Assembly (NCBI RefSeq): GCF_002277955.1
Contig: NZ_CP018477.1
Span: 4,113,206-4,177,205 of the forward strand
Direction: 5' to 3'
Length of the DNA stretch: 64,000 nt
Origin: Thermogutta terrifontis
GTDB lineage: Bacteria > Planctomycetota > Planctomycetia > Pirellulales > Thermoguttaceae
The notes under the pieces were generated by a model, which did no database searches, was not told the DNA's origin, and saw nothing but the letters and a program-made list of their open reading frames with translations. Within the stretch, counting starts at the first letter, position 1. Each line of letters begins with the position of its first letter. A program made the position numbers and the translations under genes. Shown in pieces: positions 37,601-45,817 of the stretch.

Positions 37601-38774
37601 GCATCGCCGCCTGGTTGGCCAGCGTTTCCGCCGTGCTCAAATCGCCGGCGGCCAGTGCTGCTCGAGCCTGCGCCAGAATCTGCAGCACCCGCTGCTTTTG
37701 TGCGGCCAGATCGCTCCCCTGGGCACGCCGCGTGCGCTCGGCAGAAATCCGCTGGAGAAGCGTCTCCGGCTTCATCTCGAACGGACTGAAGGTGATTCCC
37801 TGTTGAGCGGCCAATTGGGCAAGCCGTTCTGCTTCGTCCAGGTCACCCCACCGCAGCAGTCCGTCCGCCTCTTCCAACAGGAGTTTTGCATACAAGCGAC
37901 GCCAGCCTTCAGTTTGCGACCGCTCGGCTTTTTGGGCCATCAGGTTTTCATGGGTCTGAATAAGTGCCTCGACCCGCTCGGGTGAGTCCTCAAACCGCCC
38001 GTAGGTAAGTCCGAGGGATCGCACCTGGTCAAGGTACCGTCGCGCTGTCTTGACATCCCCCAAAGCAAGTGCCCGTCTCGCCTCCAGCAGCCATTGATCA
38101 CTCTGCATCTGGGCGGGTGACTTGCCTGACGTGTTGGCGGGAGGAGCAACCTGCGTGATTTGACCCACCGGGGGCAGGGGGTTGACCGACGGTGGAGTAC
38201 TGGACGCGCCGACGGAGACCTGGCCGCCCATTTTTCGGATGTCCTCCGCCAGTTTGGTAGGTGAATCCTCTTCCGGACCGAAAGTTGCCGGAAGGGCAGC
38301 GGCCATCTGGCACCATTGCGCCGCTTCCGTCAGATTCCCACGGATCAAGGCCATCCGACCGTTGCGGACGTATGTCTTGGCCTGGGTCTTCGGATCCGGG
38401 GTGGACTCGGTGAGGTTCCGTGCACCAAAGGGATCCTGCACCTGACCGGCGGTGGTCCCCCGGCTTCCCCGGGCGTTTTCCAGAGCCCGGCGGACCTTTT
38501 CCGGGGTATCGCCCAGATACAACGGCGGATACTTCACTCCCAGACTCTCCGCTTGCTGGAGGAGTTGTTCGGCGCCGTCGTAATTTCTCTCGGCAATCGC
38601 CTGTCGCGCCCGAGCCAGTAAGTCGTCACACTGGCGGCGGAGCACTTCCGGACTGGATGAAGTGCCCACCCCAGGCGATTGCGTGGGGTTTTGGCCCCAG
38701 AGTTGCCCGTTCACCATCATGAACGCCAGGCAGATCGCTGCCACTCCGCGGAAGAACACAGTCGGTGCGTTCAA
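34653..38774 (-). CDS. Large secretin (type II/IV pilus family) with N-terminal TPR-like repeats
   Basis: An outer-membrane secretin of 1373 residues, about twice GspD/PilQ length. I choose the TTG at 38774 since AAAGGAG lies seven bases upstream and this gives a clean signal peptide (FFRGVAAICLAFMMVNGQLWG). The frame continues 43 codons upstream without a site. Residues ~35-560 contain about six degenerate TPR-like units with the recurrent pattern A-x-x-A-L-x-x-G-D and an F-x-x-x-E-D-S-P ending (for example ARRALALGDVKTARRYLDQV and FEDSPERVEALI). A charged helical stretch (~640-760) follows. Then come an STN-like domain (LQFENAPLGRVLDYLAKLVDVN) and the secretin domain with VSVPDGGTVLLGG and the terminal PYINRLFKNVGVGRETQSLMM. 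Partners in the window may be the DUF1559 prepilin-like protein. Confidence 0.9.
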   Translation of the reverse strand: MNAPTVFFRGVAAICLAFMMVNGQLWGQNPTQSPGVGTSSSPEVLRRQCDDLLARARQAIAERNYDGAEQLLQQAESLGVKYPPLYLGDTPEKVRRALENARGSRGTTAGQVQDPFGARNLTESTPDPKTQAKTYVRNGRMALIRGNLTEAAQWCQMAAALPATFGPEEDSPTKLAEDIRKMGGQVSVGASSTPPSVNPLPPVGQITQVAPPANTSGKSPAQMQSDQWLLEARRALALGDVKTARRYLDQVRSLGLTYGRFEDSPERVEALIQTHENLMAQKAERSQTEGWRRLYAKLLLEEADGLLRWGDLDEAERLAQLAAQQGITFSPFEMKPETLLQRISAERTRRAQGSDLAAQKQRVLQILAQARAALAAGDLSTAETLANQAAMLRVSEGAFSPQEDSPGRLLADIQQMKQRLGVQPVGAQAVVPAAGAYNGNVAAAAVYDPTRDMTRNIPAGVYQQAPATPGSPFSPETTAPPAGESRGMALVRQAEEALRRGDHATAMEYFRQSTAYFNEMDPVTVQRVQDVLQQEAARAVTQAATNPGLAAPDAMTQQQLATRQLVADISLKESQALSLREKDPEKALQILQEARKTVDNATLDLNTRDQLLRRLDRQIADFQYYLEQNRPRIEREKKNQEVTQKIAAEQQSNLDRQSKLAELVEQYNQLMREQRFAEAEVVAKKAAELDPDNPVTKQLVLNARFIRQYSESMAIRDQKEQGFLAQLASVDKASIPFDDSNPYVMPDAKSWADLTKRRSKLAEAGRQRSARELEIEQKLNTLVMLQFENAPLGRVLDYLAKLVDVNIHVDPAGLASEGVTTDTPVTISLTQEISLKSALNLVLEPLHLSYVIKDDVLKITSEQYRRGTVYPVVYNVADLVSPIPNFRGEVKTLADSYSTALAQLGVNQTGSPLAPVAVVATRDGSKATAGVNPSILAQMSTAAAHASPGGTNAPITTGPGGMGGAALADFQSLIDLIETTVAPDTWDTVGGPGSISPFPTNLSLVISQTQEVHEQISDLLEQLRRMQDLQVTVEVRFITLNDNFFERIGVDFDFDIDDKIDGRRGVRFGQIVQQGDPTGDAEEQLDIRDLRDRDSGKGVTVGLSAPNVFSADLDIPFRQGSFSLAVPQFGGYDPTAGAQLGFAILSDIEAFFFIEAAQGDRRSNVLQAPKVTLFNGQYGIVADQSTSPFVISVIPVVGDFAAAQQPVVTMVHEGTFLTVQPVVSQDRRFVRMTIIPYFARIKDVNEFTFTGSETTTESTSAEGNQQTPNDNTKNANSRSTTRSGTTVQLPTVASFYVLTTVSVPDGGTVLLGGIKRLSEGRNEFGVPMLDKIPYINRLFKNVGVGRETQSLMMMVTPRIIIAEEEEEKLGITQ

Positions 38775-39489
38775 GCCAGTACTCCTTTCGAGATCACCCA
38801 GACTCCGTTCGGTACCTCGTGTTGTGTCCATCGGACCGCTATCGCTCCGTTTGATGAGAATCCGCACCGGCATACGGGATCGCCTCCATGCGATGCCACA
38901 CACGCCGCAAATCCTCGCCTGCTCCGCCCTGCGGGAGTCCTCACCATCGGCGAGGAATGCCTGATTTCCGTATTGTTGTGAGTCGTTGTAGCGCGGGATA
39001 AATACAGATGCTACGTTACTGGGTCAAGAGTGATTGTTCGCAATTCTTACTTCCTGCGGCTCCCCGACACTCCATTTCCGCGACCTTGTGCGAGTGGCCG
39101 TCGTCCATGATCGTTGGACACGCGAATCATCGCAGCCGCTTCAACACGCTTCGGGCCTCTCCTGCGACCACGGATGAGCCGGACCCAAAGGCGAGGCGAA
39201 AAATAGCCAAGGTTTCATAATGGGTCAACACCAAAAATTCGAAGAGCTGGCAACAAGTCAGCGGTTCCATCCTCGTCTTGAAAAGTTGCGCTCCGGGACA
39301 AGCCATTTGGCCCAGTCTGACGTGGCAAAGCGAACTTGTACGGGCGAATCTCTGCTAGGCGGGCAAAACAGGCCGCTTTCTTGCAGCCTAACCGAACTCG
39401 ACAAGCAGCAATTGGATCACGAAATCGCAGAACATCCAGCCTGGGCCGTGCGCCTGTCATCAGCACCGACCGCCGAAGATGTGGTAAAA
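38775..39489. other. Intergenic region between sdhB and the secretin
   Basis: 715 bases. The secretin ribosome site lies at its left end. Open frames on both strands (for example 39008-39220 and 39215-39493) are unsupported by ribosome sites or recognisable sequence. No sdh terminator was found, so the secretin could receive read-through from sdhCAB. Confidence 0.4.
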
Positions 39490-40341
39490 TCACCGCTCAA
39501 ACCAGTTGCGGAACATATGAATTGTGGCGGCTCTTCCCATCCGGGCTATGGAGGTGGTCAGGGGGATTTCCTTCGGACACACTTTAACGCAATTTTGGGC
39601 GTTCCCACAGACCTGAATGCCGCCTTCGGAAATGAGGGCGTCAAGGCGGTCGCGACTGTTCATTTTGCCCACGGGGTGGCTGTTGAAAAGATCGATCTGC
39701 GCGATGGCGGCTGCTCCCATGAAATGTCGGTTGGTAATCTCGGCCTCACGCCGGCGATAATCGTCTTCTGATTCTCCAGGCAGCCGCTTGACCTCGATTT
39801 TCAAGTACTGCGGGCATGCTTCCATGCAGCAACCACAGCTCATGCATTTGCTGAGCACGTAGGCGATCTCCTGCATTTCCTGGGATTGCCGCAATGGGGG
39901 ACCCAGGTCCAGATAGCTGTCCACAGGAATCCACGCTTTGATCTTTTTGAGCGTGGCGAAAATGCGGGTCCGGTCCACCACTAAATCGCGGATGACCGGA
40001 AACTTGGTCATCGGCTCCAGCCGTATGCCCGCCGGCCGATCTGCCAGGAGTTTATCCACCAACGCGGTGCACGCCTGCCGCACACGCCCGTTAATCACCA
40101 TCGTACATGCCCCGCAAACTTCCTCCAGACAGTTGCACTCCCAGGCCACCGGGGGAACGGGTTTTCCTTCAGCGTTGACACCGAGTTGTGCGATCTTTTG
40201 AAGAACGCTGATGACGTTCATGTCCGATTCATAGGGAACACGAAAGCGCTCCCAATAGCTCGGTCGCCCGGGGCCATCTTGTCGCTTGACTTCTACGAGA
40301 AACTCACGTACTGGACTGGACGGTGTATGAGCAGCGGCCAT
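39490..40341 (-). CDS. sdhB: Succinate dehydrogenase / fumarate reductase iron-sulfur subunit
   Basis: Electron-transfer subunit of membrane complex II. The 283-residue protein has the [2Fe-2S] ligands C71, C76, C79 and C91 (CLEEVCGACT). A [4Fe-4S] motif follows at C166, C169, C172, C176 (CMSCGCCMEACP). A C-terminal CGNAQNCVKVCPKEIPLT contributes the [3Fe-4S] cluster. It is the last gene of sdhC-sdhA-sdhB, reading right to left, and is 164 bases from sdhA. An insert-rich segment (KRLPGESEDDYRRREAEI) between the clusters is as in the B. subtilis/epsilon-type enzymes. Confidence 0.95.
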   Translation of the reverse strand: MAAAHTPSSPVREFLVEVKRQDGPGRPSYWERFRVPYESDMNVISVLQKIAQLGVNAEGKPVPPVAWECNCLEEVCGACTMVINGRVRQACTALVDKLLADRPAGIRLEPMTKFPVIRDLVVDRTRIFATLKKIKAWIPVDSYLDLGPPLRQSQEMQEIAYVLSKCMSCGCCMEACPQYLKIEVKRLPGESEDDYRRREAEITNRHFMGAAAIAQIDLFNSHPVGKMNSRDRLDALISEGGIQVCGNAQNCVKVCPKEIPLTTSIARMGRAATIHMFRNWFER

Positions 40342-40505
40342 AGGTCACTCTCGTGTGTTTGCCTTGACTACCTCGCCAGATGCCTCATCGATTACCAATC
40401 GTTGCCTCTCGATCACTATCCGGTATGACGATCCCAATCGTCCAATTCCAGCCCGGCAATCAATCCGATCTTCCCAGCAAATTAACCACGCGCTTTTGAA
40501 AACCG

Positions 40506-42476
40506 TCACACTCTGACCGCCTGTTGCTTGGCCCGGGTTCGCTCTTTCCAAACCTCTTCAATCACCTCTCCGCCTACCACGCCATACAAGCGCGGTCGTG
40601 GGGGAATGAGCGACGTATCAACCTCTTCGTACGAAATCTCTGGATCACCGTTCGGGCCGCAGACAGCAATGGTTGATTTCAACCACCGGCGATTGTTCTC
40701 CTCAAACCGATCACACCACTCTTCGGCTTGTCTTCGACGTTCTGCTGGATCAGTCGCGGTGATGGAAGGGAGCTGGAACTCCGGCTTGAAATGGGCACCT
40801 CGGCATTCGTCCCGCAGCCGCGCGCCTTTCAGAATCGCCTTGGCCAGAGGGAACATATCCATAAGCGCTCGCACAAAGACAACATTTTGATTGGTCCATA
40901 GCCCACGATCGGCGATCCCACACCGAGCGGCACGCTCCTGAAGCTCACACACCTGAGCGTACGCTCGATCAAGTTCGTCGTTGTGGCGCACAACGGTGGC
41001 TGCCCTCGTCATTACTTTTCCCAATTCCTGATGGAGGGCGTACGGATTTTCCCCATCTGCAGGGCGTGAGAGAAGCGATTCGAATCGCTGTCGATGTTCA
41101 CGCTCGGCCAGTTCCAGCAACCGACTGGAGATTTTGCGCTGCCCATTCTGATGGAGGATCTCAATGTACGAAACAATGCTTGGCGCGACGATCAAACCGC
41201 TGAAGATACAGGAGAGCAGGGAATTTGCGCCCAGTCGGTTGGCGCCGTGATACTGGTAGTCGCACTCACCAACGGCGAACACGCCCTGCAAAGATGTGTG
41301 ATGATTGCGCGGAGAGCCAATCCGTAACCCGCCTGCCTCCGTGCGTTCATAATCCACCCACAACCCACCCATCGAATAATGCACAGCCGGAAAGATTTTC
41401 ATGGGCACAACACGAGGATCGACCCCCTGAAACTTCTGGTAAATCTCCAGAATACCGCCCAGCTTCCGGTCGAGGACCTCCCGCGGTAGGTGCGTGAGAT
41501 CGAGGTATACGCAGAGCCGATCCTTCTCAACGCTCAGTCCCTCTTCGGTACAGACCTTGAAAATCTCACGCGTGGCAATATCTCTTGGCACCAGGTTCCC
41601 GTATTTTGGATATCGCTCTTCGAGGAAGTAATACCGTTCGTGCTCAGGGATCTCCTGTGGCGGTCGGGGGTCTTGGGGACGGCGAGGAACCCAGATCCGG
41701 CCTCCTTCCCCGCGGGCGGACTCGCTCATGAGCCGAAGTTTATCAGCCCCCGGAATTGCAGTCGGATGCACTTGGATAAACTCTGGGTTGCCATACTTGG
41801 CGCCGGCCTGGTAAGTACGACTCGCGGCACTCCCATTGCAAGCCATAGACATCGTCGATCGCCCAAAGATGACCCCGCATCCTCCGGAGGCAATAACCAC
41901 CGCGTCCGCCGGCAGGGCGCGGATTTCCATGCTGACCAGGTCCTGAACTACGCATCCGCGGCAGATACCATTTTCGTCCAGTATGGGACCCAAATAGTCC
42001 CAGAATTCATACTTGCGGACTTTCCCGGCGACCTCCCAGCGCCGTACCTGCTCATCCAGGGCATAGAGAAGCTGCTGGCCTGTTGTGGCTCCCGCGAATG
42101 CCGTACGAGGGTACAGGGTGCCCCCGAATCGCCGCTGATCACGAAATCCTTCCGGGGTGCGATTAAACGTGACCCCCAGCCGATCCATCAGGTCGATGAT
42201 TCGGGGGGCCCATTCGGTCATCTCTTTGACCGGTGGTTGATGTTGCAGGAAATCCCCCCCATACACTGTGTCGTCGAAATGCTTCCATTCACTGTCGCCC
42301 AACTGCCGGGTAAGATGGTTCACGCTGTTGATCCCACCCTGCGCACACACACTGTGAGAGCGTTTGACGGGCGTCAAACTCACGAGATCAACGCGGACGC
42401 CCAGTTCGGCAAGTTTCATCGTCGCGGATAGACCTGCCAAACCACCGCCCACAACGACAACGTGCATCTCATCCAT
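40506..42476 (-). CDS. sdhA: Succinate dehydrogenase / fumarate reductase flavoprotein subunit
   Basis: Oxidises succinate to fumarate with covalent FAD. The frame opens with a GTG at 42485; I prefer the ATG three codons later, placed after GGTGAG. The 656-residue product has the FAD Rossmann motif VVVVGGGLAGLSATMKLAE, the FAD-attachment His in SHSVCAQGGINS, the active-site region HPTAIPG, and SESARGEGGRIW. HYSMGGLWVDYE and ANRLGANSLLSC follow. The C-terminus is Lys/Arg-rich. The three-subunit SdhCAB arrangement with one cytochrome subunit is that of the diheme menaquinone-type enzyme. Confidence 0.95.
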   Translation of the reverse strand: MDEMHVVVVGGGLAGLSATMKLAELGVRVDLVSLTPVKRSHSVCAQGGINSVNHLTRQLGDSEWKHFDDTVYGGDFLQHQPPVKEMTEWAPRIIDLMDRLGVTFNRTPEGFRDQRRFGGTLYPRTAFAGATTGQQLLYALDEQVRRWEVAGKVRKYEFWDYLGPILDENGICRGCVVQDLVSMEIRALPADAVVIASGGCGVIFGRSTMSMACNGSAASRTYQAGAKYGNPEFIQVHPTAIPGADKLRLMSESARGEGGRIWVPRRPQDPRPPQEIPEHERYYFLEERYPKYGNLVPRDIATREIFKVCTEEGLSVEKDRLCVYLDLTHLPREVLDRKLGGILEIYQKFQGVDPRVVPMKIFPAVHYSMGGLWVDYERTEAGGLRIGSPRNHHTSLQGVFAVGECDYQYHGANRLGANSLLSCIFSGLIVAPSIVSYIEILHQNGQRKISSRLLELAEREHRQRFESLLSRPADGENPYALHQELGKVMTRAATVVRHNDELDRAYAQVCELQERAARCGIADRGLWTNQNVVFVRALMDMFPLAKAILKGARLRDECRGAHFKPEFQLPSITATDPAERRRQAEEWCDRFEENNRRWLKSTIAVCGPNGDPEISYEEVDTSLIPPRPRLYGVVGGEVIEEVWKERTRAKQQAVRV

Positions 42477-42689
42477 CGTTCTCACCCAAAAGTGTCACGG
42501 CATTGAAATTAATTTGGAATGGCGATGCCGTACCGAGCCGCACCCGTGTGACAACCCGCATACCGCCACCTGTGCGAAGTGCACCCTTAGTTAGACCATT
42601 TCTACCTTCACTCCAGCCCTCTCCGCTCGCTCTGCTCTGGACTGCGTGGGCGTGTCTTTAACCTCCGAGCGAACCCCATCCGTCTTTCG

Positions 42690-43448
42690 CTACTCTGCCG
42701 GGACGCCTGGCATGGGAAGCGGAACCAACACTCGATTTGCGGTTTGGGGCGACTCCTTGGCTGTCGCCATCCCATACAGCGCAGTGACTGCGATACCTCC
42801 CAAAAACAGACCGACGATCAGGCAAAAGATGGAAGCCGCCCGCTGCGCGCGGGGGCTAATCCAGATCCCCCATGTTATTCCGAACGTCCAAATTCCATTG
42901 ACAAAATGATAGACACAGGAAAGCACACCCACGGCGTATAGAACTTCAATAATGGGCGAAGCCTGGATTGCTTTGGCCGCTGTAATCACATTGGCAGGAT
43001 CGAACTGTTTTCCCCCCAAGGGTTTGGCCACATTTTCCACCCACCAGTCGAACTTAAACCAACCATGCATGTGAAAGACATGCCAGAAAATGAAAAAGAA
43101 TGCGATCACGCCCGTCCAACGTTGAAGTGTGTAGCGAAAATTCTCCAAATAGGGATACTGGCGGAGGTTCCGCTTCCCTCGTGAGACGATCATCATGCCG
43201 ATCACCGCGTGGAAAATGATCGGCAGGAATATGAATGGCCATTCCAGGAGCATGATCGTGGTGGGTCCCAGGCTATGAATGAGACCCACTCGATACTGAA
43301 AGATTTCCACGCCGTCTGCTATTGACGCATTTGTGGCCAGATGGAAGATAAGAAACCCACCCACCGGAACCAATCCGGTGAATGAGTGAAGCCGCCGAAT
43401 GGCGAACTCATGCTTTCCCATGAAAGATGCGAGATCGAACCATGCCAC
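42690..43448 (-). CDS. sdhC: Succinate dehydrogenase cytochrome b558 subunit
   Basis: Membrane anchor and quinone-reactive subunit with two hemes. The 252-residue protein has five membrane helices and aligns with B. subtilis SdhC. The four heme ligands can be placed at H36 (LIFHLATN), H80 (IIFHAVIG), H123 (FWHVFH) and H181 (VYHFVNG). The opening MGKHEFAIRRLHSFTGLVPVG is also conserved. The presence of all four ligands predicts a diheme menaquinone enzyme. It is first in the sdhCAB operon, 204 bases from sdhA. Confidence 0.94.
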   Translation of the reverse strand: MAWFDLASFMGKHEFAIRRLHSFTGLVPVGGFLIFHLATNASIADGVEIFQYRVGLIHSLGPTTIMLLEWPFIFLPIIFHAVIGMMIVSRGKRNLRQYPYLENFRYTLQRWTGVIAFFFIFWHVFHMHGWFKFDWWVENVAKPLGGKQFDPANVITAAKAIQASPIIEVLYAVGVLSCVYHFVNGIWTFGITWGIWISPRAQRAASIFCLIVGLFLGGIAVTALYGMATAKESPQTANRVLVPLPMPGVPAE

Positions 43449-43845
43449 GGCCGCTTACCTCATATCACTCAAAAGTGGGGAACAATAGGCCACCCGAGCA
43501 GTATTAACCGGGAGACGCTGTGTCACTTATGCCAGACGATATAGGTGGATTGCAATCATTACCAGTATATGGCGAACGACCCCTGCTGAGCAATGAGACG
43601 ACCACGGGCACAACCCTGGTCCCCGGATGCTGCCAAACTGACAGGGGACAAATTTTCCACGGATTGCCTGCACGCCATATCGCACAGCATGGAAATCCTA
43701 CATTGGGATGGGTTTTCTCCGGTCTCCCGGCCGACCCATGTCGGTTTTGGACGCCATTCCATCCACTGTCAGATTGCGTTCTGGGTTGGCACGCTAGTTG
43801 CACGCCTAGATAGGACGTGAGGGAAAAACTGGGAGTGTAGCGGCC
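43449..43845. other. Intergenic region between sdhC and the receiver-domain gene
   Basis: 397 bases between divergent genes, presumably carrying the sdh promoter and that of the response regulator. Overlapping open frames on both strands (43504-43860 minus, 43520-43813 plus) are unsupported. GGGAG lies ten bases before the receiver-gene ATG. Confidence 0.4.
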
Positions 43846-44229
43846 ATGCGAATCTACCACCCCTGGCTTCTCGTCGCCGATGACGACCCGATTTTCCGCG
43901 AGACCGTCCAGCAGGTGCTAGAGGCGGAGGGATATCGCACTCTTCTCGCGTCCACTGGAGAGGAAGCCGTGGCCCTGGCCCGACAGCGGGATGTCCATGT
44001 TCTCCTTCTGGACTTTCACATGCCGCGGCTCACCGGCCTGGAAGCATTTCGCCTTGTCCGTCAGGTCAAGCACAACGTCCCGTGCATTCTCATGTCGGGG
44101 GCCATCGACCCCGAGACTATTGAACAGGCACGACGAGAGGCCGTATTTGAGATCCTCACCAAGCCGTTTTCCGCCCGCCAGCTTTCCACCGTTGTCCGAA
44201 ACGCGCTTACCCAAAAATACGGGTTTTGA
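43846..44229 (+). CDS. Stand-alone response regulator receiver protein
   Basis: A 127-residue CheY-like protein consisting of one receiver domain without an output domain. Acidic pocket residues are in VADDDPIFR (D12-D14). The phosphoacceptor is D56 in LLLDFHMPRLTG, the switch Ser is S84 in CILMSGA, and the conserved Lys is K106 in ILTKPFSARQL. All key residues are present, so it should be phosphorylatable. No histidine kinase is in the window. It could act in chemotaxis, motility or exopolysaccharide control, but nothing in the sequence decides this. Confidence 0.92.
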   Translation: MRIYHPWLLVADDDPIFRETVQQVLEAEGYRTLLASTGEEAVALARQRDVHVLLLDFHMPRLTGLEAFRLVRQVKHNVPCILMSGAIDPETIEQARREAVFEILTKPFSARQLSTVVRNALTQKYGF

Positions 44230-44936
44230 AATCTGAATTGACCCGACTTTCTTCTCAGCCACGCACCCGGGGCTCTCCTGTGACTGGCATGCCGGATCTT
44301 CTCGTGGGCTCTCTCCCCATTTAGAATCCGTATAACCCTCCGGCCCGTGAATTCAGGGGCCCGGTGCCCAGTCTCGACGAGTGGAAACCCGTCTTCCGGA
44401 ACAGATGACAGACCGTTGGCTACTAGTCCCTCCGGGAATTAAACTGGGTTGTTTGGCGTGGGGACAGGCGTTTGAAAAGCGGACTTGCCCTGGGAGGTGA
44501 CATCAATTTCTAGCGCCGGGATATCGGTAAGAGTGCGTGATTCAACGCGAGCAGTTCAAGAGGGCAATGTGGGCAGCCAACGATTTGGCGGACGGCAATT
44601 CAGGTTACAGGAATGTCGCGTGGAACCGCGGGAACCGGAATCACGGGTGCGCAACCCACGGGAACGGAGTATGCGCGGATCGCCGCCTCAAGCGTCAACT
44701 CGGCCGTCAAACATCGGCCAGATGGGGGAGCAGCCATGGGAACCGGCTGCTTCCGGCCATTCTCCGACGGCGTGCCTGAGGTTTTTTGGCCCAGTGGACT
44801 CAAACAGGCTGGCAAAGGCTTCCTGAAGCTTGAGATCGCCGGAAAAGGTCGCGCCTTTTAACATGATTTCGCCGAAATACTGAAAACAGGGACAGAAAAT
44901 TGACACGCAAGCCCTTTGCAGGACCGATCTCGTACG
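44230..44936. other. Long leader/intergenic region before the exopolysaccharide cluster
   Basis: 707 bases with no supported gene. Short frames in both directions (for example 44485-44826 plus, 44688-44906 minus) lack ribosome sites. The segment GGGACAGAAAATTGACAC near 44890-44906 contains a TTGACA hexamer, but no good -10 follows. A long non-coding leader upstream of an RfaH-like gene may carry the cluster's promoter and processive-antitermination signals. Confidence 0.35.
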
Positions 44937-45506
44937 ATGCCCATTCGGCCGAAAGAGCCCGATATCTTCCCGGAAAACCTGCTCGACGAAAGTGTTTCAT
45001 TGGCCCGAGAAGGCCGATGGTGGGCACTTTACACGAAGGCACGCCAGGAGAAAATCCTGATGCAACGCCTTCGCGAACTGCGAATTTCCCACTACTGCCC
45101 ACTGGTACCTAAGCGTACCAAGACGCCTAAAGGTCGCATATTCACCTCGTATATTCCCCTCTTCTCGGGTTATGTGTTTCTCTGCGGACAAGACGAGGAT
45201 CGTTATCGGGCTGTCACAACGAACTGCGTGTCAAGGTGCATTGAAGTACCCGACAGGGAGACGTTGGTGAGCGAGCTCCGTTCCATCCAACGGGTGATCG
45301 CTTCGGGGCTGCCAATTCTGCCGGAGTCCCGAATCACAGCAGGAACCCGCGTGCGAATTCGGTCAGGTCCCCTCGCGGGCATCGAAGGCGTCGTCATTTC
45401 ACGCCACGGCGAGGAAAGATTTATCGTGATGGTTTCCTTCATCCAGCAGGGAGCGTCCCTCTTAGCCGACCTGGTCGAATTGGAACCAATCGCCGAAGGA
45501 TGCTGA
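44937..45506 (+). CDS. NusG-family transcription antiterminator (RfaH/UpxY-like)
   Basis: A specialised NusG paralog that helps RNA polymerase read long exopolysaccharide operons. I choose the ATG at 44937; the frame extends to a TTG at 44916. The 189-residue protein has the NGN domain (GRWWALYTKARQEKILMQRL, IPLFSGYVFLCG) and a C-terminal KOW segment (ITAGTRVRIRSGPLAGIEGVV). It precedes, by 311 bases, the ~18-kb glycan cluster on the same strand, the usual position of UpxY/LoaP-type regulators. An RfaH-style ops element was not found. Confidence 0.88.
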   Translation: MPIRPKEPDIFPENLLDESVSLAREGRWWALYTKARQEKILMQRLRELRISHYCPLVPKRTKTPKGRIFTSYIPLFSGYVFLCGQDEDRYRAVTTNCVSRCIEVPDRETLVSELRSIQRVIASGLPILPESRITAGTRVRIRSGPLAGIEGVVISRHGEERFIVMVSFIQQGASLLADLVELEPIAEGC

Positions 45507-45817
45507 CGGCCACGGCCTTCTCTTCCGTTGACATTGTTCTAAGCAGATTTGCGTAGAAACTTTAGCTTGGCCACGATGCGGGTACCCGAATGACTCTTCT
45601 GCCATTCACGCCCCTCGGCTCAAACGCTTCATGCTCCGACCGACCGGGTAGTGGGAAAAAAGGATGACTTGTCCGAAATGGTTGACTTGGCTGAGTCCAC
45701 CATTTAAAGTGGTTAAGCGATAAGTGAAGGGTTTACCGAACGGAACGTTGGGGCAGATGGACTTGATGCTTTTTGATCCAGGCCGGTCAATTCTAGGCAG
45801 CAGGGAGTTCTGCAGCG
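45507..45817. other. Intergenic region before the initiating sugar transferase
   Basis: 311 bases with no gene. It holds an imperfect palindrome around CCACCATTTAAAGTGG (45699-45714) and the GGGAG ribosome site of the next gene. It may contain the main promoter or antiterminator loading site of the glycan cluster. Confidence 0.35.

Noticed and set aside
36066-37985. A 639-codon open frame on the plus strand, antisense to the secretin gene
   Set aside because: It is Leu/Arg/His-rich with no recognisable domain and mirrors the codon pattern of the real minus-strand secretin. It is an antisense shadow.
39220-39771. A 183-codon plus-strand frame overlapping the 3' end of sdhB
   Set aside because: No ribosome site, and the second half is antisense to the sdhB cluster-binding region.
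41490-42431. A 313-codon plus-strand frame antisense to sdhA
   Set aside because: No domain features, and it is explained by the GC-rich third positions of sdhA.
43504-43860. A 118-codon minus-strand frame between sdhC and the receiver gene
   Set aside because: Overlaps another unsupported plus-strand frame, has no ribosome site, and contains atypical composition.
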